Source: Glandiceps talaboti (Eukaryota; Hemichordata; Enteropneusta; Spengelidae). Taken from it: a stretch of 64,000 bases of DNA. Position numbers and translations under genes: made by a program. The notes under the pieces are model-generated. The model saw nothing but the letters and a program-made list of their open reading frames with translations. It was not told where the DNA came from and did not search any database. Where the stretch lies: contig NC_135551.1 of NCBI RefSeq assembly GCF_964340395.1, positions 25,524,503 to 25,588,502 of the forward strand, given 5' to 3'. Shown in pieces: positions 49,911 through 62,422 of this stretch (position 1 is the stretch's first letter; the number at the start of each line of letters is the position of its first letter).

Positions 49911-50540
49911 CAATGCGTTATGTTACATCATTGGGTAATTTACAAGTTTGCTGTCATGGCAACTGAAATTTTATTCCCTTCCCATGGGACTCCTAAATCA
50001 GTACATTTAGGCGATAAACTCATACATGGAATGAGTCATTGGAGGTCTTCAGGCAGTCCATGATTTCCTCGAATAAGAACCAGACAACGCCGTGCAAACT
50101 GAGTCGACTCTCGAGGAATGTGACAGATCGCCGCCGTTATCGTTCCAGTGTGATTCCACACTCTAAAAAAAAAGAGTATTTTAAGACTGGGTTACGGATT
50201 TGCTCGATATACTTGGTTCTAAATTGCAACCTTCTGCAGACACAAACTTCAAATCTTATTCCTGCTTAATGAATTTAAAGAGTGTTTCTACTTGAAAGGG
50301 TTTTAGGGGAAATCTCTGACGAAGTAAACGATAATTTTCAGGAAATGTCAACGCAAAGCAGATTGATCGTGTCTATACATTTTACATTGCTCCTCTGTTA
50401 AGATTTCAAATCTCATCCGAACTGGATGACTACGAAGAACATCCTATATCTCACGAATTGATTATCAACAAATTATTATGGGATTTGAGATACTTTGCTG
50501 TATTTCTCGGATTTACGTAGCTGATCGGAATTTAGCTTAG
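49911..50540. other. Non-coding stretch
   Basis: Unique DNA; GTCATGGCAAC at about 49953 resembles an RFX half-site pair. Nothing else. Confidence 0.4.
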
Positions 50541-50813
50541 ATGTTTGCCGCTTTCTATGAGAATTCACAACGACTTAAGTCCCTACTCGGATTTATTCCA
50601 TGGAGTATGAACGGAAGGCCAGCTTTTCCTTTCTTAGAATTACACATATATCGTGATCTCTGGGTCCATATTTGCGATAATTACTACTGCGAAGGAAAGG
50701 GTAGCATGTTAGTGGTATTTGCTTATTTCAAAGCAATATCTTACATACCTATTATTAACGCCAGACCAAACGCACGAGTCATAACAGTACAGCGCAACAT
50801 TATTTTTTTTTAA
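50541..50813 (+). CDS. Unrecognised ATG-started ORF, 90 codons
   Basis: Begins MFAAFYENSQRLKSLLGFIP and ends NIIFF in a T-rich run. Composition is balanced with four aromatic-rich segments, but the start context is poor (T at -3) and there is no promoter or conserved motif. An internal acceptor-like CTTTTCCTTTCTTAG at about 50624-50638 means part could instead be intron. Chance ORFs of this length are expected at low frequency in 64 kb. Confidence 0.2.
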   Translation: MFAAFYENSQRLKSLLGFIPWSMNGRPAFPFLELHIYRDLWVHICDNYYCEGKGSMLVVFAYFKAISYIPIINARPNARVITVQRNIIFF

Positions 50814-51299
50814 GACTCCACTGACGATTAGGAAGTGTTCACCACTTTAAATTTATCAGGTGTTGTAAATATCGTTCACTCATAATAAAACCGGTGCAGT
50901 TATGGAATAAAATCACGCTAATTATCCAAAAGACCCTGTTACAATTTGCTTTTTAATCAAACAAAATACCGTTATGTGAAATGAGCTTGTCTGAAGGACA
51001 TATCTTGATGAGGAGCGAACATTTATTTCCCCGGAATTGTGTACAGTTACCAGGCGATTTCCAAGAGGCCTGAGGCAAAATAATCCCACTTCTGTGGAAT
51101 GAACGACTGAAATTATCCAACAACAGTTTCTTAAGTACCAGACACTTGTGATGTAGACGTTCTAATATAACCATAACATAAAAATGATTTCAATTGAGTC
51201 ACCCATTAAAGTTCATCACACTGTAACCTTTTACTAGTTTTATCCATTTTTACGATCAAATTTACAGTACACACAACCCAAAGATTCTTAATCTATTTC

Positions 51300-51305
<6 letters not shown>
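50814..51305. other. Non-coding stretch
   Basis: Unique AT-rich DNA; nothing supported. Confidence 0.45.
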
Positions 51306-51367
<62 letters not shown>

Positions 51368-51464
51368 TGAACCATACAGTTCTAACCCAAATATTTCGAA
51401 GAGACTGAGCTCCTGTGTCTGTGTCTGTTTTGTTTGTTTGTTTGTTTGTTTGTGTGTGTGTGTG

Positions 51465-51531
<67 letters not shown>

Positions 51532-51568
51532 GTCTGTGTACATGCCGAGTGCTGTATGAAATTATATA

Positions 51569-51659
<91 letters not shown>

Positions 51660-51727
51660 CGTAACACTGAGGTTCTATGTATACATAATATAATGAACCA
51701 TACAGTTCTAACCCAAATATTTCGAAG
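51306..51727. repeat. Duplicated block: (AT)n plus a 35-bp unique tag, with internal TTTG/TG/TCTG array
   Basis: (AT)n at 51306-51365 is followed by the tag ATGAACCATACAGTTCTAAC... at about 51367-51401. (TTTG)n, (TG)n and (TCTG)n at 51427-51532 and a second (AT)n at 51562-51658 come next, and then the same 35-bp tag, identical, at about 51693-51727. Confidence 0.95.
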
Positions 51728-54708
51728 TGTAACAGAACTTGACTTGTTTGACAGAACTGGAGACCCACCGATGCACAAACAAACAAACAAAACAGACACA
51801 AACACACGCATTTTTGACAATTATTACAAGTTACTCTTGTGCCAAAAGTATCTCTCATAAGGTCATTTTCCGAAGAAAAAAACATGAAAATTGATATGTG
51901 TTGTTCGAAACTTTGCGAGGGAGTTTGTGCCCGTTGATGGAAAGCGCAATATACCCTCACTAGTCTGTCAGTGCCTGTACGACTGCATGAGTGAGTGAGC
52001 TGACGTACCAGTACCACAGTATCACTTCACTACGTATAAGTAAGGCAATTAGTCCAAGCTATCGAAATAATCGCAGTTTTCTTAACCATCGCCCAGAATA
52101 TGTTTATTGAAATTGACCACACTGATAGAGAAATTAATCAATTTAATTGGAACGAGTTTTTGTCGGCTAGTGTTCATTTCGAAGTAGTAATTAAAAACAC
52201 AGATTGCAACATCTCGCTGATCAAAGATGATGAACCGAGGTGACCTTTGACCCCCAGGTAAACGCTGCCGACAATGAAACTCCATTGCTTTAATTAAGTC
52301 AGGCCGTCGGGAAGTGATTGTGATTTTTTCCCTGGAAATAACTCCGTGTCATCTTTTATGATTTTTTGTTCATTTATTTTTTAAAATTAGGATGAGATTC
52401 ATCGATAAATTAGAGAAAATGACGCACACCCAATTTCAACTGTTTGATCTCCCAGCGTTCATATTTTGTTCTGTATAGTTTGATTGAAAACGGGAATAGA
52501 TTTTTTTTTTTCGGAAATTAAAGTAATTTGGGTCAACCATATAAATTAAACTTTATTGAGTTCCCCAAAAAAGTATTTGAAGTTGTAACAAACGAATTGA
52601 ATGTTCATAGCCGCTCAAATATCAGTAACGGTTCCTGATAAAGTCGCTAAATTCGAGTTGATTTTCATTTAATTTCCTTCTCTCAAAACACTGTCATCAG
52701 TCCGTCGACCATCTGTTCAATTCGTTCCTCAAACCATGGAGTTGTGTTCTAGTCACTTTCAATAAAACATCGTCCATGGGAATAGACGCGTTACCATCAT
52801 TTCACAACGATGTGGAGCTACCGCCTCGATAAATTGAAACATGAAATCGATTTTCGCGCCCTCACAGTAACTTTACGACTGCGATCCACACTTGGCAGAA
52901 AACGTGTATTATTTATGACGATTTTTTTTCTCACAAAACTAGAAGAATTCCATTTGATTATTCAAAGTTCAAGTACCACTATATATTGTGAACTTGGCAT
53001 ATGCTCAGGGGGGATTACAATGCAATGCATTTGTATTTTCTTTTAACCTCTTCCTAAAGAATCCCTTTCCCGCCAAAAGTATTCGAGTAAAACTTTCGAT
53101 TATCTGTCATTTTTGACGATTCGTACTTTTTCTAGACCGATTTCAAAGAAATATTCCCCATTTATCAATACTCATCAAAAATTTTGCCTATGAGTGATCA
53201 AGCTGTTCGAAAAATCCTAAAAATAGAAGAAAAAATCTAAAAATGAGTCGCCATATTTTTTACATCAATTCTGTGAAACCGTAGTGCTAATACGGTAACA
53301 GCTGTGAGCGGGCTGTCTTATGTTGTTTATGTGTGTGTCAGTGAAAACAAATTCAAAGACGTCCCTGAAATTATTCAATCTTCCTACAGTGATATTTCGC
53401 CTACAAAAAAGTCACGCGTCTGCTTTACCTTGTGGTGACGTCAGAATTGTTTCCATATCAGTACTATATCTGTATAATATCAAATTGTAGGTGTAGGAAA
53501 ATTCCGCGTAGGAAAAGTGAAATCGTGTATTTTAGCAATGTGTGAAAAATATAGTGAGTTTGCACTTAGACGTGCTTTACCGAGTAGAGGTAAAATGCGT
53601 CGCCGTATTGAACTAAACAGTACAATCGTTTTAATGCTATTTGTGGACACATATAACACGTACGGACTTAAAATTATTAGGACGTAAAAAATAATTCCAA
53701 TGATCTAATAATTATAGGCTTGCTACTGAGTTTGACCAAGGGATATTACGCATGATGTGGACGTAGGACAATAGAAGTAATCCACCAAAAAGGACAAAAA
53801 TACACCATTTTAATGGTATCAGAAATAAAAGACCTTCTGTTACTTTAATCACACGTACGGTATGATTCAACGCAGATGTTGAGGATATTTCCAATGTCAT
53901 CGTTTTATCCATGAAAGGGTTTCCCGTAGATGTCAAGGCCACACCAAATTTCCTCTTGATTAATAAAAACCAATATTTCATTGCATTTGACAGTTTGTGG
54001 GAGTAAATAACCCCATAACACATAACAAAAATGGACAATCTGAGTTTAAGATTCACCGACGGACAAATGTATCAACCAGATATATACTTACTACACAGCT
54101 GGAGTTCGTGGTGGTATAGTTCATTATCAGAGAATGTGATGTAAGAATAAACATAATAATAAGTTTTTGAAATATAAATTCCGCCCATTTCTGTTTCTAT
54201 TTAACTGGTTACAATATAAGCTATTTTTACTTTTCATCAGTTAAAAGGGATACAGAATGTAACTCTTTGGGTCGTTGGATAGTTACTATTATTTTGTATT
54301 AAAATATTCTTACATTAAGTTCCATCAACGAAAACATGTTGAAAAATCATGTCTCCTAGCAACTGATAGAGATTTTTTTCAGGTATTCAGATATGATATA
54401 AAAATTACATTGTGACGTTTTTTTTTTGGCCTGCCAAAAATACGTTACTCCTTGTTGATACCAAGCCTCATTACTCAACCACCATAATTATGCTCTGTCG
54501 ACAACAATTTCCTCCAATACGATATTTAGTTTGCTACGTATGATTATTTGTACGCGGACTTAAGCCGAAAATGGGACCATGATTACAAACTGTCTTAATT
54601 TCGTCTTTATTTTAATTTTCCGTCGTTTGTAAAGTTCGAAATAATACGATTACAATGTTTACGAATAGAAGAAGGAAAACATGAAAAACGAGATTATTTT
54701 ACAGTCCG
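51728..54708. other. Non-coding stretch
   Basis: Unique DNA. TTTCCCGCCAAAAG at about 53067 is a good non-palindromic E2F site; TCTCCTAGCAAC at about 54352 resembles an RFX half-site pair. The 114-codon minus frame at 53712-54056 has two hydrophobic stretches but no recognisable motif or splice support. Confidence 0.4.
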
Positions 54709-55012
54709 TACTGATGACTAAAGAAATGTAATAAAACTCGTATTACATACCAATGGCCAAAGAAATGTAATATAACCCATATCACATACTGATGACGAAA
54801 GGAATGTAATATAACCCGTACCACATACTGATGACGAAAGGAATGTAATATAACCCATATCACATACTGATGACGAAAGGAATGTAATATAACCCGTACC
54901 ACATACTGATGACGAAAGGAATGTAATATAGCCCATATCACATACTGATGACGAAAGGAATGTAATATAACCCGTACCACATACTGATGTCGAAAGGAAT
55001 GTAATACAACAT
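54709..55012. repeat. 39-bp minisatellite, about 7.7 units, alternating in dimers
   Basis: CTGATGACGAAAGGAATGTA units start at about 54709, 54748, 54789, 54828, 54867, 54906, 54945 and 54984. Units end alternately in CCCGTACCACATA or CCCATATCACATA, so the true repeat is a 78-bp dimer. 39 is divisible by three, which keeps minus-strand frames open as 13-residue peptide repeats; I regard these as incidental. Confidence 0.93.
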
Positions 55013-55559
55013 GCTAATATTCTTATTTTTTTCGAATGTGTCTACTTTTATTTTCAAAGATATTCCAGACAGTTTCAACCGCCTGTCAGTGTCCAACACG
55101 TTGTTAATAGCTATACAGTGGTCATCGTCTTCTGTCGATGTGTAATGGTGTTGATGGTATTACGTATACATGCCGGAGACTACATGTACACCTCATGTCC
55201 TAAGCGGAGAGCTTTCGCATGAATTTGGAAATAAAAACAGGATACATTTAAATAAAGATACATTGCTAAACATAACTTGCGTTACCGTCTGAAAGGCCAC
55301 ACAGAACAGCATTTAACTCCAACAGCAAAAGTATACTGTTATCAACCATATAGCGGGCTTAAGTTTCAGTTTCAGCGTGTAGGTAATCAAGATCATATAC
55401 CTATATAGGACTTCCTCTTGGTTTATGACTACAATAAAGATTATCGCTTGAACTGTAGGCCGTGTATTAGTGTTTTTTTTTCTAAGAGATTAACAGGTAC
55501 TTCACATTGTGATTTTGTTTCTGTCAATATATAAAAAACCTAAGCATCGTCACACGCAT
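55013..55559. other. Non-coding stretch
   Basis: Unique DNA; nothing supported. Confidence 0.45.
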
Positions 55560-55710
55560 ACCTCAGACGACTCCAGCTGAAATCACTCACGCACCGCATC
55601 GACTGACGGAACATCAAATCATGTGATATCACTGAAGGACAATTGAGGAGAGGAGGAACCGTTGATGTTCGGCGTTAATGACCCACGTTGCCATGGGAAT
55701 ATAAGTCTCC
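55560..55710. promoter_or_regulatory. Unique patch with RFX X-box-like site
   Basis: GTTGCCATGGGAAT at 55687-55700 matches 12 or 13 positions of the RFX X-box consensus (GTTGCCATGGNAAC). CpG content is locally raised. Confidence 0.2.
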
Positions 55711-56629
55711 GTGAAAAAGATAAAGGCGTGATTAAATACATCGGCGATCACTCAAAACGGCGGGCAGTACCAAAAATAACTCATTTTCTGTTATTATTAA
55801 GAATAGTTTCGACTCAAGTTGAAATGAACAATATCGAAGGAAAAAAAATATTAAATTGAAAATATTCAATCAAAATGGAAGTTGGAAACTGTCACGTTTG
55901 CAAAAATATCAGGAAATGAAATTCGAAGAGAACGAAGGCCATGTTAAATCGTCACAAATTTGCATAAAAGTGGCAAAACGGGGAGCGGTTACCAGTGTCA
56001 GCGAAAGTGGACCAATGGGCATGCAGGTTCCCGTCGCTGGGAGAGCAGACAGTCGGTATACTTCCAAGCAATATAGCACTGTCAATTTGTTCTGAGTTCA
56101 AGCATGGCTGGTAAAAACAAACCTTTACTTCGAATTCGATATCTATGTTTCAATTATCTCCCCTGGCGTCTGTAATATTCATGTACGAAATGTGAGAACC
56201 CTTTCAATTATGATTTATCATTCGCGAAACTCCCTTTTTGAGGGGGGGGGAGAGGACAAATAGTTACTAATAGTAGATGCGTTTTACATCGGACATTCAC
56301 GTAACACGTCTTTTTAACATTTCCATATCCGTACATGATCGTGATACTTTGTTCGTCAGTCTTGTATGAGTACGAGATGTGTAGTTATGTAACTTCCTTT
56401 GTGTGACAGCTAAACAACAACTTTAAATACATACCTATTGGACATCGTCGAAGGGAAACAGGTGTATATCCACAAGTTGCGAGGACTGGTTCATTGACAA
56501 TCATTCCGGATTTTACCAATTTCCCATTTTTTTATAAACAGTTTCCAGAATACGTGTATTTTCCCAATGAAAAAGGCGGTAAAAATGGACGCTTACTGAT
56601 ATTGGAAAGACCGGCTGCTTGATGAGAAC
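55711..56629. other. Non-coding stretch
   Basis: Unique DNA with a G run near 56244; frames of 65-79 codons at 55662-56095 are unrecognised. Confidence 0.4.
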
Positions 56630-56800
56630 ATGAACAATATGAAGGATACACAGTCCGATCTCTATTTCCGTCAAAATCACTTATTTTTGATACCACAGCT
56701 GATAAAAAGGTTTAAACTTGACCTTTCTGAGGGTCCGACACTGAAAGTTGCTATTATAACATTTGCAAAAAAAATCATGGCAAAATTCGATTTGAGATCA
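56630..56800 (+). CDS. Candidate first coding exon: ATG plus 57 codons to a perfect donor
   Basis: ATG at 56630 opens MNNMKDTQSDLYFRQNHLFL then IPQLIKRFKLDLSEGPTLKV and ends MAKFDLRS exactly in front of GTAAGT at 56801-56806. If unspliced, the frame stops four codons later. Composition is coding-like (amphipathic, Lys and Leu rich). It is unrecognised, and no promoter is evident upstream. The following 300 bp are CpG-dense. Confidence 0.25.
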
Positions 56801-56829
56801 GTAAGTTCAAGATGAAGGAAGAGCCACGT

Positions 56830-57120
56830 CGCTGAACATTTTTTGCGGTTAATGCATTATCACCTACACCGTTAGAAGCGATGTGTAGTTCGCTACATCG
56901 GCTTCGGAACATCGATAAAACCAGTACTGTCACGGTTGTTGCGCAACTGGTGACTTTGACACGCGTCGTATTGTGTGAAACAAGCCACAACACAGCTCCA
57001 CACACAGAGAGACAGAGACTCACGTATAGAATACGTTCCCACATCGTTTTGTCCGCCCGCCTGTATCGACTCGTCGTTCCATATGGAAAACGAATTCACC
57101 CATCACTGTTGTTTTATTTA
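56830..57120. other. CpG-dense unique patch with C/EBP palindrome and TTCG-loop hairpin
   Basis: CpG density here is among the highest in the window and frames are open on both strands (80 + and 89 - codons), probably because stops are rarer. GTTGCGCAAC at about 56939 is the perfect C/EBP palindrome. GTAG-TTCG-CTAC at about 56886-56897, extended by CGATGT/ATCG, would form a UUCG-capped hairpin if transcribed. Confidence 0.3.
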
Positions 57121-58158
57121 TAAAGCCCTATTTACATTTCTATCAATTGGATCTAGTATATTACTGTTGATTTCAAATTCTCCTTCTCTTTCTTTCTGAT
57201 TTTACTATCGTTTGGTGATTCTATTTGCAAGATAATGATCATGGCCAGCGATGGGAGTCAAAGGTTACCACTAACTCCGTGCTTCACATTTAAATGGAAA
57301 CTTACTGCCTAAGGTAACGTATAACCTATGAAATTGTTTCATTACAAACAATTCTAATCCATAGGTTAACGGTCCCTGAATTACCAACGTGATTAAACGT
57401 TCTCAGAGTCGATTTTGCTTTCTTCTTGAAAAATCATATCCCATTTTTGTGAGAATAAACTCTGTAATCGCAGTTAATGAAACAATTCGTTGACCCACAA
57501 AGGTAACGCTATATTATTCAAGAAGCGTTGCCGTGCAAGTAATCCGCCGGAATCCAAAGTGAACAATTTCTCCACGTTTAAGACTCCTGTTTTTAGTTAG
57601 TTTCTTTTTTAAATAATTTAATATCGTCATTTATAGACCATAATATTTACATATATATATATTAATAGATAAGAGCTATTTCTATCATTTGAGCTTAAAC
57701 TGAAGTTACAAAATGATTTACGGAAAATTGAGAATTTTATTTAAAATTATATATTAAAGAATTTTTGAGGGAAAGCTTTTAGCCGTGACTGCGGTCGTGC
57801 GATCATATCTCGCTATTACATGATATTGCACTTGCGCGTGACACTGCATTGATAAACTATGCCAATGGGGTAGACAGTATTGAGATTCGATAATGAAAAC
57901 TAAAAATAGATAAAAAATTAAACTTGGAAACTACATCATTCATGAAACAGAGCTGAGTTGTGATGACACTAATGTTGAATATAAAGTCTTCGCTGTTACT
58001 ATTAAGGTGTTCATAATAGGATAGGATATTAAGTTACCACGGAGTTGTCGAAATATTTATATCCAGCCTTGTCGTTCATACCTTACTGTGCTTGTGTAAT
58101 GCATTACAATCTACGTTTAACAATGACAAGGACATGGTTATCTTCACCGTTATTATGA
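57121..58158. other. Non-coding stretch
   Basis: Unique AT-rich DNA; nothing supported. Confidence 0.45.
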
Positions 58159-58159
58159 C

Positions 58160-58233
58160 CTCCACCACCACCACTACCACCACCACCACCACCGTCGTTG
58201 TCATCATCGTCGTCGTCGTCGTCGTCGTCGTCG

Positions 58234-58270
<37 letters not shown>

Positions 58271-58324
58271 CGTCGTCGTCGTCGTCGTCGTCGTCGTTGT
58301 TGTTGTTGTTGTTGTTGTTGTTGT
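58160..58324. repeat. Trinucleotide cluster: (CCA)n, then (TCG)n(TTG)n twice
   Basis: CCA/ACC units at 58160-58193 pass through ATC/GTC into a (GTC) block then a (GTT) block, and the same GTC-then-GTT order repeats once. The Thr-rich and poly-Val frame through it has no flanking coding sequence. Confidence 0.95.
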
Positions 58325-61300
58325 TACATTAAAATCTTTTATCTGAAAACGGGGCCGTCAATCTGTCGTCTTAAAAAAATGATAATAGTTCGATCAGTCA
58401 TCAGCAAGACATATATGGGACAAAGCAAAGTAAAATAACCGACAGTCTGCGTAAGAACGTCAAATGACAGCTTCTGTCCATAGATAAATCTACTCAGATG
58501 TACCTAAAAAGATTCTTAAAGACATCGTGACGACAGCCAAAAATTGGTATCATTATTCACTTGAGAGGAAGCGAAAACGCAATGACAATATTACCCAAAA
58601 TGCACAAAATTTGCAGTTATGAGTTAAATTAAATCTCGAATCGAAAGTCACTGTTAGTCCATTATACGTCATTTGAAAGAAGCGAAATGAAGTACCGTTG
58701 TAAATTACAACGATAACCAGAAAGGTCATGACCCCGACGTCAGCGAGATGCGTAAATTTGTTAGATTCCTTCGAAGTGTGAAAAGATTGGGTGGCTGAAT
58801 GAGTAAATCTTTTATGTGAGTGTTATAGACAACTAGAAATTTGTTAACGATGCTAGAGTGGCTTGAATAGCTCTGAGTCTTGGAATAAGCAATTAGTTAG
58901 AAAAGATAGCACAATCCCACATTCTTCTCCTTGTCGGATTAATCATATTTTTTTTCCTTCAAAAAATGAGTATAATTCTGCAGAGAGCGAGCTGCAGATC
59001 TATGAAAACAGTGAATAGATTTCATTGACTGTGAAACGATACAGATCTTGGTAACGTTTCTGAAATTGACAACGTTTCAGAAATTGACAGGCGCCTGAAA
59101 TTAACAAAGGTCTTTCCCGAATGTTCTAATCGAGGAATTTATTAAAAATTTAAAGTCGTGTCGCGAAAACAACATCACGTATAGGATTGGAAATGTACAA
59201 GAAAATAATCATCCGTGTCCACGTGTAGAAAGAGAATAATTTAGAGAAACGATTCGTGTTCGGAAAAGCTTGGTTTATTTTTGTGTATTTTTAAGTTTAT
59301 ATTGAGTTGGCTCTGAAAAAAAATATTTAAGATTTTTTTTTGAAGGGTTCAATGTTTGGTTATGATTTTGGTCAGTTTACTCTTTTTGTATTATATATGT
59401 AGATAAAACAAAATCTCTGCAATGCATACTTAGATAGTGCTTTCAACACATGTGTAACTTGTAAAATCTATTTGTGAAAAAATGGAACTATAAATAATTG
59501 TCATACGTATTGAAAATGAATGATATTGGATTTTTACTCCGAAATAATGACAAATGGATTATCCAGAGTGTGCTGAGTACGTTTATAACGTGAATGTGGT
59601 TTTTTCATTTCGCTTTGAATGATTTTGCTCCGTTGTGTTCTCGTCACTGACCCTTGAATAAAACACATTTCTTCGCAGAACAGAATCTTGATTTGTAGTC
59701 ACTGAGACAAGAAACTGACACGATAGTGAAATGAACAAGGTGCGATAAAGATCAGTTGTTGAAGAAAGAGATGGATAACAACAATTCCCATGAGAAGGTA
59801 TGATCAAGCGAGATGAAATGTGTCAGCGTGTCGTTTTCACATCAAACTTAAAGAGCGTGGATGGATTTGAAATGAACTGAAAGACCGGGGGCCTACGTCA
59901 ATTTTGAAAACATGCGACACCGACAGATTACTGACTTCGACAATACAGAAGATATAACGTGTATACCAGAGCAGGAAAGCGTGAAAAATTATAACTAGCG
60001 TAACAAAGACTGAAATGAAACAAGGATTTCATTTCATCAAGAAAAAGTGTCGTTTTCCCTGATCGTATTTCATTACTGAAAAATGTAATTAATTTGAAGG
60101 CTAGTTGTCGCTGATAGAAATTGACAACACTGAAATGGACAAATCCCTGGTAACAGAGTGGAACTTTTTCGATAACAATATTACATCGATCAATTACAAT
60201 GGGGATAAAGTTTTATTAACGGTTTAGATCGACGATTGTAGTGTTTGCTCTCCTATCGAATAAGTCAGAAGATAAAAATCATTACCTCCAAGAAAATCAT
60301 CATAAACTAATACAGGAGATTTACTTTTTATGACGAATTTCATATTTTTTTAATGATCGAACAGGACAGATCCTGTGAAAATTAGACAATATTTATAAGA
60401 AACGACTTTCATGTTTTGAGAAATTTGAGAAATGTTTCATGTTAGGCACTGCCGTAAAGAGGCGTGTGTATTACGTCAATGTTTCTATCACCATGTTCAA
60501 TTTTCCGTAGTGGATTCTGATAAAATTTAAAAAAAATCCGATCTCTCGTACGAAGCTCTATACTCAGACTCAGACTTAAGTATTTTGACATTAGCAAGGC
60601 AGAGGTACAAAACGAGAAAGATTGAAATATTTCATCTACACAGTACTGAATATTTTTGGTTGATTGTTATAAACTTTAAACAAAAACGTAATATTTTATC
60701 CCAAAATAACTAACTATTATTGTACATATCATGATACCTATATGGAATTGAGATTAGCAAGGCAGTGTCATTAAATTAGTCAGACAATGTTCTGAAACGA
60801 ACAAGACATTGCCACGCAGTTAAATTAACATTCGTGAAAGTCTGATTTTTCGCTTGATGAGCGCAGTATAGTTCAACTTTGAACCCCCTAGGCTGTCTGT
60901 TTTAAACCTAAAGGGAAAGCCACTATATGTTTACGTTCCAACGGAATCCGACTTTTAATTAATGTTGTTTGCCTGTTGGTGCATCGCTGTTTGTTCTCCG
61001 GCAATTCATTCATGCAAAGGTTGAGGTCTAGGCAATGTTTGAATTCATCCCGTGCTTAATACGGAATTGGGTTGTAAGGGACTTGTCATAAATTAAATCC
61101 GGTGGGTTGTCGAGGATGGGCAGTGTGTACATGTACATGAGGTGACGGGGGAGGGGGAGAAGGGGTCCGTTATGAAATTAGTCTAGAACACGTTTAAAGG
61201 GGAACACTACTCGAGGAAACAAATGCATTTTCCTAAACTTTGGTCATGATTTTGACATCATGTAAATTTCACACAGTTGCCGAGAAACACCAAACTGAAT

Positions 61301-61591
61301 CTTATTTCTCATTCGTTGTCTGAGTAGTGTTGCATTATGGGAGTAAGCAGACATACATAATGCATATAAGCACTAAATATTCATTAATCCTATGTGCTTA
61401 TTACCTACAAATAAATAACCATGAATATTTATTATTCATCTAATACACATGCATATCTGTTAACTCTCATCAACGCAACGTTGGACCCCTGCCAGGACAA
61501 TGAAAGTGATACAAGCCTCAATTTGGTGTTTCTTAGACATTGGGTGAAATTTAAGTGATGTTATATCATGAAATGTCTCTCCAGAACCCAG
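58325..61591. other. Non-coding stretch
   Basis: Unique AT-rich DNA apart from the short 18-bp triplicate listed separately. Frames are short and unrecognised. Region 61320-61460 is very AT-rich with several TATTCAT phrases but no clear array. Confidence 0.45.
59053..59105. repeat. 18-bp tandem triplicate
   Basis: AACGTTTCTGAAATTGAC, AACGTTTCAGAAATTGAC and AGGCGCCTGAAATTAAC lie head to tail. Confidence 0.85.
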
Positions 61592-61592
61592 A

Positions 61593-61697
61593 GTTGATTG
61601 GTTGATTGGTTGGTTGGTTGGTTGGTTGGTTGATTGGTTGGTTGGTTGGTTGGTTGGTTGGTTGGTTGGTTGGTTGGTTGGTTGGTTGGTTGATTGG

Positions 61698-61763
<66 letters not shown>

Positions 61764-61764
61764 A
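61593..61764. repeat. (TTGG)n grading into (TTGA)n
   Basis: Tetranucleotide tract whose left half is mainly TTGG and right half TTGA, with mixed units at both ends. Confidence 0.95.
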
Positions 61765-61780
61765 AATGAAAAATAAATAA

Positions 61781-61920
<140 letters not shown>

Positions 61921-62138
61921 ATAAATAAATAGATAAATAAATGAATGAATCTTAATTAGGTTATCAATAAATAAAAAGCACGACTTTTTACCATAAACAC
62001 CATGCAGTGCTATTGCATTAAAAGTAATATGTTGACAGCGAGATAACCACTCGAGCACTTTCTCCAGGTTATCCTGACACATTCATCTTTACACCAAAAT
62101 CGCCACAATTTTTGAACTCGCTTCCACCTCCTTTCCAG

Positions 62139-62422
62139 GTGTATATAATATTATTATGACCTTTCATCGAGTCGTGTATCCAGCAACTGGATTAGTTTGT
62201 AACGTTAAAGTAAAAGATATCAGGGGCAAAGCATCGATGAAACATACACAAGGGACATGGTACAAAAAAGCGATAAGAAGAGGGAGATTTGAAGTCCCAG
62301 GCATAGATTACAAACGATGCCGGGGAACTAGTAGTAAGAAGGAAACCATTAGGGAACGCTGTCATAAAGATGATTTGTCCATTCTCTTATCTGCACAATT
62401 AATCTGTGGTGCGTATCTCTAG
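62139..62422 (+). CDS. Best ORF candidate: 88 codons, ATG start behind a strong splice acceptor
   Basis: CTTCCACCTCCTTTCCAG ends at 62138 and is an excellent acceptor. After a 17-nt leader the ATG at 62156 has A at -3 and opens an unbroken frame to TAG at 62420-62422. It begins MTFHRVVYPATGLVCNVKVK, is strongly basic in the middle (for example YKKAIRRGRFEVPGIDYKRC) and turns hydrophobic at the end (LSILLSAQLICGAYL). There is no signal peptide and no motif I recognise. A GTAAGA at about 62332 could be an internal donor. It lies between the GATA tract and the 68-bp array. Chance remains a serious alternative. Confidence 0.3.

Noticed and set aside
53712-54056. 114-codon minus-strand frame with hydrophobic stretches
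   Set aside because: AT-rich DNA gives hydrophobic chance peptides; no motif, start context or splice support.
54699-54980. 93-codon repeat protein of 13-residue units
   Set aside because: Open only because the 39-bp unit is a multiple of three; no start signal, splice site or coding flank. Kept as a repeat finding, not a gene.
54709-55012. CRISPR-like array appearance (also 15.0 and 62.6 kb)
   Set aside because: Units are contiguous tandem copies with no unique spacers; the DNA is eukaryotic in character.
58092-58346. Poly-valine ORF
   Set aside because: Trinucleotide microsatellite without coding context.
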